From the NCBI GenBank assembly GCA_947367725.1, contig CANBFZ010000031.1:1-10906 (forward strand): 10,906 nt of DNA. The letters run 5' to 3'. This DNA comes from an uncultured Eubacterium sp. (GTDB lineage: Bacteria > Bacillota > Clostridia > Peptostreptococcales > Anaerovoracaceae). Position 1 is the stretch's first letter; each line of letters opens with the position of its first letter. The position numbers were made by a program, and so were the translations under genes. Below, piece after piece: positions 7,334 through 10,906 of this stretch. The notes beneath the pieces are model-generated. The model was not told the origin of the DNA and searched no databases. It saw nothing but the letters and a program-made list of their open reading frames with translations.

Positions 7334-8758
7334 TTATTTCGCTATTTTGCTTTTTGCTTTTCTTGCTTCAATCTCTGCCTGCATTTCTGGCACTTTCTTT
7401 TCATACTTAATCAGAAGCAGCGCAAATGCCAGCGCAATGGCAAAGCCTATAGCAGGAAGTAAGGTGGATTCGTAGAACCACAGGTTCAGTACGCTCTGTT
7501 CTTGTGTCGCTGCCTGCGCCACATATGGTACAGTTAAAAGCAAGTAGCCTGCAATCGGTCCGCCAAGCGCCTGACCTGTCTTATAGGATACAGAAAAGCC
7601 GCTCATCAAAATTGCTTCATTATCAACACCGGTCTTCCACTCGCCGTAGACTTTGGCATCAAAGATGCAAAGGAGAATGGTACAACCAACTAAACCAGTT
7701 CCCAGATTTGCTATAATATTTCCTGCCAAGAGTACTGCTGTAGAGCTGTCCTGAAGGAAAAATCTGAGTGCAAATCCGATGATGCTGAGCGCACAGCCAA
7801 TCGCTGCTGTACCTGCATTGCCAAACTTCTTAATGAAGAATCCCAGGAAGATGTATACGACCAGAGAAGCCCCCAGTGAAACAGTAGATACCAGTGACAT
7901 GAGCGGAATGCTGCCAATGTTATACTGGAAGTACCATGTCATGACAGTAGAGGAAATCGATGACGCAAGCATATCAACCAGATATAAGGCGATACAGAAA
8001 AGCCAAGGTGTATTCTTCAGCAATGCCTTCAATACAGCCCCCATAGACGGCTGCTCCACTTTCACTGCTTCCTGTCCATTGTCCTCCGCCAAATGCTCCA
8101 GCGGCTCATAGCCTCTTGTTCCGATATAGGCAAGTAAATTGGATACAAGAAATACGATAGCGTAGATGATACCTACTACAAGGAATCCTCTCTGCATGTC
8201 TGCCCCCCCTTTGCCAAAAAAGAGAACCATCGGCATAGTAGCAGCAGGTACAATGATATTTGGAATTAGATTGATAATACCCTTAACCTGATTCAGAGAT
8301 GCTCTTTCCACCGGATCGCTGGTTAATCTTCCCATCAAAGTGTTTAGAGGAATCATCAGCGCAGTCGCAAACATGCCCTGCAGGGTATATGTAATGGCAA
8401 CCCATACAATTTTACCGGTTGCGGTCAGCTCAGGCATCATAAATGCCAAGGCAAACACGATAGCGCCCGGCAGTGACATGTATTTCAGCCAAATTCTGCA
8501 TTTTCCTTCTTTGGATTTGATTCTGTCAACCAAAGCGCCCATCATCGGGTCGTTGATGATATCCCAAATCTTAGCAACCAATATAATGGTAGACGCTACA
8601 CCACTGTTAATGCCGCATACCTCTGTATAGAAGTACATACCAAACGCCATCAGCATGATGATTGTCGTAGTCTTTGAAAACTCGCCCATGCAGTACATAA
8701 TCTTGACTTTCCATGGCAGTTTTACAGATTCTATCTTTGTCAGTACTTTCTGTTCCAT
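7334..8758 (-). CDS. GPH-family (MelB-type) cation symporter of the major facilitator superfamily
   Basis: 474 residues with about twelve membrane segments and a polar C-terminal tail rich in Lys/Glu. The motif WDIINDPMMGALVDR (65-79), followed by a Lys/Arg-rich loop, is the hallmark of glycoside-pentoside-hexuronide:cation symporters. Asp66 and Asp70 have the four-residue spacing of the paired aspartates of the Na+/H+ site in MelB. Family members import sugars, glycosides or hexuronates with Na+ or H+, yet no sugar enzyme is present here, so the substrate may be a non-sugar or a conjugate. The frame stays open to a TTG at 8785, but that would overlap S10 paralogue C. I chose the ATG at 8758, which has AAAGGA 7 bases upstream and a 16-base gap after the S10 stop. 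A run of seven G residues on the coding strand (8203-8209) encodes part of a cytosolic or loop segment. Confidence 0.88.
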   Translation of the reverse strand: MEQKVLTKIESVKLPWKVKIMYCMGEFSKTTTIIMLMAFGMYFYTEVCGINSGVASTIILVAKIWDIINDPMMGALVDRIKSKEGKCRIWLKYMSLPGAIVFALAFMMPELTATGKIVWVAITYTLQGMFATALMIPLNTLMGRLTSDPVERASLNQVKGIINLIPNIIVPAATMPMVLFFGKGGADMQRGFLVVGIIYAIVFLVSNLLAYIGTRGYEPLEHLAEDNGQEAVKVEQPSMGAVLKALLKNTPWLFCIALYLVDMLASSISSTVMTWYFQYNIGSIPLMSLVSTVSLGASLVVYIFLGFFIKKFGNAGTAAIGCALSIIGFALRFFLQDSSTAVLLAGNIIANLGTGLVGCTILLCIFDAKVYGEWKTGVDNEAILMSGFSVSYKTGQALGGPIAGYLLLTVPYVAQAATQEQSVLNLWFYESTLLPAIGFAIALAFALLLIKYEKKVPEMQAEIEARKAKSKIAK

Positions 8759-8765
8759 TGTTTTG

Positions 8766-8771
8766 TCCTTT
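8766..8771 (-). promoter_or_regulatory. Ribosome binding site deciding the start of the GPH symporter
   Basis: AAAGGA is separated by 7 bases from the ATG at 8758. The longer frame would need a TTG at 8785 inside the preceding gene. Confidence 0.6.
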
Positions 8772-8774
8772 CTT

Positions 8775-10217
8775 TTATTTTCCAATAAACTTATGTAAGT
8801 CCTTTGTCAGCATTTCATAGGACTCGTCTCCCACATATGCCATATGACCGGACGGATAGTCTTTGATGATAACCTGTTCAGGCTCCTGCGCCATCTGTGA
8901 AAAGCTATACCTTGCATTGCCCATCGGCGTACAAAGATCATAAATACCGTTGGCAACAAAAACCCGCAGCTTTGAATTCCTTCGCAGCGCTTCCTGCAAA
9001 GAGATAAATGGTGAACGTATTGGCTGATAATTCCACCTCATATTGGTGTCGAAGTTAATAGCTTTATACGCCCGGTCAAGGTCAATACCGAGAAGTTCCC
9101 TGCCTGCACCGTTCATGATGCCCCCATAATAGGCGGTATATTTACCCATAGCGCCGTCATCCGCCACCGGGTCAGGAATCGCAAGACCATGATAGAGATC
9201 CATGGTATAGCGTCCGTCATAGAGACCGACTACTCTGCCTAAAGTCGTTTCGCCATATACTTTTGGAAACTCCGATGCGGTCAGTCTCAGACCATTGGCA
9301 CGGAACCAGCTTTCCGATACACCGGTGAAGTATGACAGTTTTTCGATGCACACCTTCCGCTCTGATTCAGACAATCGATTGCCCATGTACAAAGCTCTCA
9401 GATAGGTGTCTGCGGCAAATGCGTATGCTTCCTCTATAAATGATTCTCTGCTGATACCCTCTACAGGATGATGATAGTAACGCACCGCTGCCATCGTCGG
9501 CAGATTCAGCACGCTGCCTTCCATGCTTCCTTCCACATGAGGATTCAGAGACGAATCTGCCGTAAGAACCGTTCCCATGAGAATCATACCGTCTATTGCG
9601 ATGCCGGCACATGCCCGATTTGTGAAAGTCGGGCCGCCCATCAGCGCATTGACGAGAACTGCCGCCCGCATGGTGCCGTAACTTTCACCCATCAGATATT
9701 TCGCGCTGTTCATACGTCCGTATTTCACCAGCCACCGTTCAATGACAAGAGCCATGGCGGCAGCATCCTGATCCACTCCGAAAAATTCTGATGCCGCACT
9801 CTGGTCTATCAAAACGCCGTAACCGCATGTTACCGGATCCAGCACTACAATATCGCAGATATCCAGTAGGCATCTGTCATTGTTGACCAGCGTATATGGG
9901 CCGTTCTGCTGCGGGTTCGTCGGATTTTCAAATTGAATCTTCTTTGGCGACAGCAGGCCCCAGTGCAGCCACAGAGATGAAGAACCAGGTCCTCCATTAA
10001 AAGCGAACAGCACAGGTCTTTCTTTTGCCGCCTCTGCATCGACATCCGTTCTGAAATACGAATAAGTAAAGATAGAGCCGGCGGCTTCTCCCCCTTCGCC
10101 CATCAGTACATTGTCCTCCGAGATGACCTTGTACGCAATCTCGTTTCCATCGATGGTCACGGCGCCTTCTGCGTAAAAATACGTAGGTTCAAATGGTTTT
10201 TGCTGCATTTTCAACAT
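8775..10217 (-). CDS. S10-family serine carboxypeptidase-like hydrolase, paralogue C
   Basis: First gene of the operon; 480 residues from the chosen start. Blocks in order: FNGGPGSSSLWLHWGLLSP (about 73-91), VVLDPVTCGYG (124-134), LMGESYGTMR (175-184) with nucleophile Ser179, LYDGRYT (332-338), RWNY (394-397), NGIYDL with Asp427, and YPSGHMAY with His458. The triad is complete. It has the most canonical NGGPGSSS block of the three copies and no signal peptide, so a cytosolic hydrolase of peptide C-termini or acyl/amide bonds is the best general reading. An in-frame ATG at 10253 exists, but it would fall on the probable -10 box and its nearest GGAG is 14 bases away. The ATG at 10217 has GGAG (10226-10229) 8 bases upstream. 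It differs from A and B throughout, so the three are old paralogues, not recent copies. Confidence 0.88.
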   Translation of the reverse strand: MLKMQQKPFEPTYFYAEGAVTIDGNEIAYKVISEDNVLMGEGGEAAGSIFTYSYFRTDVDAEAAKERPVLFAFNGGPGSSSLWLHWGLLSPKKIQFENPTNPQQNGPYTLVNNDRCLLDICDIVVLDPVTCGYGVLIDQSAASEFFGVDQDAAAMALVIERWLVKYGRMNSAKYLMGESYGTMRAAVLVNALMGGPTFTNRACAGIAIDGMILMGTVLTADSSLNPHVEGSMEGSVLNLPTMAAVRYYHHPVEGISRESFIEEAYAFAADTYLRALYMGNRLSESERKVCIEKLSYFTGVSESWFRANGLRLTASEFPKVYGETTLGRVVGLYDGRYTMDLYHGLAIPDPVADDGAMGKYTAYYGGIMNGAGRELLGIDLDRAYKAINFDTNMRWNYQPIRSPFISLQEALRRNSKLRVFVANGIYDLCTPMGNARYSFSQMAQEPEQVIIKDYPSGHMAYVGDESYEMLTKDLHKFIGK

Positions 10218-10225
10218 TTTTAAAT

Positions 10226-10229
10226 CTCC
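10226..10229 (-). promoter_or_regulatory. Ribosome binding site deciding the start of S10 paralogue C
   Basis: GGAG is followed by ATTTAAAA and the ATG at 10217. Neighbouring in-frame ATGs at 10253 and 10208 are at poor distances from any purine-rich site. Confidence 0.6.
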
Positions 10230-10241
10230 ATTTTTATTATA

Positions 10242-10277
10242 ATAACGAATCATACTAGCACAGTCTTCTCCGGAATG
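10242..10277 (-). promoter_or_regulatory. Candidate promoter of the S10/transporter/amidohydrolase operon
   Basis: A -10-like TATGAT (10249-10254, 5 of 6) predicts transcription from about 10242, giving a leader of about 24 bases before the ATG at 10217. The -35 position (10272-10277, CATTCC) is a poor match, as is common for promoters that depend on a LysR-type activator. A perfect TATAAT at 10236-10241 is an alternative -10 but would leave almost no leader and would start transcription at the ribosome site. Confidence 0.4.
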
Positions 10278-10297
10278 AAACCATACCTTGAAAATTA

Positions 10298-10318
10298 GAA
10301 CATCGTTGTGATATGTTC
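10298..10318. promoter_or_regulatory. Inverted repeat, probable LysR-type operator
   Basis: GAACAT (10298-10303) and ATGTTC (10313-10318) form perfect 6-bp arms around a 9-base spacer, the usual size of a LysR-type recognition site. Its centre lies about 66 bases upstream of the transcription start predicted for the operon, which is the classic recognition-site position. It lies between the two divergent genes. Confidence 0.5.
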
Positions 10319-10332
10319 AATAACATGTTATT
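10319..10332. promoter_or_regulatory. Perfect 14-bp palindrome next to the operator
   Basis: AATAACATGTTATT is a perfect palindrome that directly follows the GAACAT/ATGTTC repeat and reuses its AACAT/ATGTT half-site. Together the two elements give four half-sites within 35 bases, consistent with a LysR tetramer site, possibly also used for autoregulation. Confidence 0.45.
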
Positions 10333-10355
10333 TTAAGTAGATTTTACGGCTTTTC

Positions 10356-10384
10356 TTGCTTTTTGTAAATTTATCATTTATAAT
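10356..10384 (+). promoter_or_regulatory. Predicted promoter of the LysR-type regulator gene
   Basis: A perfect -10 TATAAT (10379-10384) is preceded, after exactly 17 bases, by TTGCTT (10356-10361, 3 of 6 to the -35 consensus). Transcription would start near 10391, leaving a leader of about 36 bases before the ATG at 10427. The palindromes lie just upstream of the -35. Confidence 0.6.
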
Positions 10385-10426
10385 GGCATCATTAAATAAA
10401 TTAACGGCAGAAAGAGCAAGCTTCAC

Positions 10427-10906
10427 ATGATTGATATACAGGACATTCTTTGCGTACTAGAAGTGGCAAAGCAAAAGAAAATTACAAAAGCAGCTGAAAA
10501 TTTATTCCTCACCCAGTCCGCTGTGTCGCAGAAGATTGCCAGAACAGAAAAGTCTTTGGGACTGACACTCTTTGAGCGGAGCAACCGCAGCGTAGAACTG
10601 ACAAAAGAAGGCGTTTCCTTTGTTGAACACGCCTCACACATGATAAAGGAATGGGAATCGTTTCTTTCAAAGATGGAGCAACTTTCAGGAAAGGACACCC
10701 ATTTTCTTACAGTGGGCATGCATGCTCTTGCAATCTATTCCAATCTGCCTGCGCTAATCGCTAATTTTACTGCCTCACATCCTAATTGGAAAGTCAACCT
10801 TTCTACTCACGATGACAATTTTAAAAAGATACTATCCAAAGAAACAGATTTTTTCTTTATCTTTACAAATGCAATCCCGCACTTAGATAACGACGCACTA
10901 TTTGAG
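10427..10906 (+). CDS. LysR-family transcriptional regulator, N-terminal part
   Basis: 160 residues are present; the gene continues past the window end. Residues 1-60 form the winged helix-turn-helix of LysR proteins: ITKAAENLFLTQSAVSQKIA (19-38) holds the recognition helices, followed by EKSLGLTLFERSNRSVELTKEG. Residues 63-90 are the linker helix. From about residue 93 (FLTVGMHALAIY) the effector-binding domain begins; about half or less of the usual 290-300 residues is visible. It is transcribed divergently from the operon and faces it across palindromic sites, the standard arrangement for a LysR activator of the neighbouring catabolic genes, with a pathway compound as inducer. The ATG at 10427 gives the usual short lead to the DNA-binding domain; its ribosome site (AAAGAG, distant) is weak, which fits low expression of a regulator. 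Confidence 0.9.
   Translation, partial: MIDIQDILCVLEVAKQKKITKAAENLFLTQSAVSQKIARTEKSLGLTLFERSNRSVELTKEGVSFVEHASHMIKEWESFLSKMEQLSGKDTHFLTVGMHALAIYSNLPALIANFTASHPNWKVNLSTHDDNFKKILSKETDFFFIFTNAIPHLDNDALFE

Noticed and set aside
10236..10241. Perfect TATAAT as the -10 of the operon promoter
   Set aside because: Transcription would begin at the ribosome site, leaving almost no leader, and no -35 lies at the right spacing; kept only as an alternative to TATGAT at 10249-10254.
10423..10719. A 98-codon open frame on the minus strand opposite the LysR gene
   Set aside because: The plus strand carries a clear LysR helix-turn-helix over the same bases; the antisense frame has no recognisable content.
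1..10906. CRISPR arrays, tRNA/rRNA genes, insertion sequences, prophage genes
   Set aside because: No spaced direct repeats of CRISPR type, no RNA gene signatures, no transposase or integrase frames and no element-type terminal repeats were seen; the only tandem repeat is the 24-bp unit at 7241-7312.

Overview
The window looks like a piece of a Gram-positive anaerobe chromosome, most likely a gut-type member of the Clostridia. The grounds are strong AAGGAGG-type ribosome sites, mid-range base composition, sigma-A-like promoters, a clostridial-style AAA-ATPase-like/PD-(D/E)XK gene, and protein sequences of Bacillota type. Genus cannot be fixed from the sequence alone.

Layout. Almost everything reads on the minus strand as one tightly packed operon running from about 10217 down to about 572. 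In transcription order it holds: S10 serine carboxypeptidase-like protein C, a GPH/MelB-type cation symporter, an APC-superfamily amino acid permease, S10 protein B, a metal-dependent amidohydrolase with its metal ligands intact, a second amidohydrolase that has lost most of its metal-binding histidines, S10 protein A, and a 48-residue remnant of a third amidohydrolase. Gaps are -8 to +33 bases, with stop/start overlaps at two junctions. A hairpin with a short T run (521-553) ends the operon. A divergent LysR-type regulator (plus strand from 10427, cut by the window end) faces the operon across a 209-base intergenic region. That region holds two adjacent palindromes and candidate promoters for both directions. 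Beyond the operon terminator, a separate gene (AAA-ATPase-like, 1-478, cut by the window start) has its own promoter overlapping the terminator.

How the genes may work together. Two transporters of different families bring in substrate. Three cytosolic S10 hydrolases, each with a complete Ser-Asp-His triad and no signal peptide, plus one active amidohydrolase of the prolidase/imidazolonepropionase-like group, would release amino or acyl units. The LysR protein would switch the set on in response to the substrate or a product. This reads as a dedicated uptake-and-hydrolysis pathway for a peptide-like or amide-conjugated compound. The substrate is not readable from the sequence, and the pathway is an inference from gene content.

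The most notable points are: three divergent cytosolic S10 paralogues in one operon; the catalytic/non-catalytic amidohydrolase pair; a third amidohydrolase apparently collapsed by internal deletion; and a perfect 24-bp triplication that multiplies the ribosome site and start codon of the APC permease.
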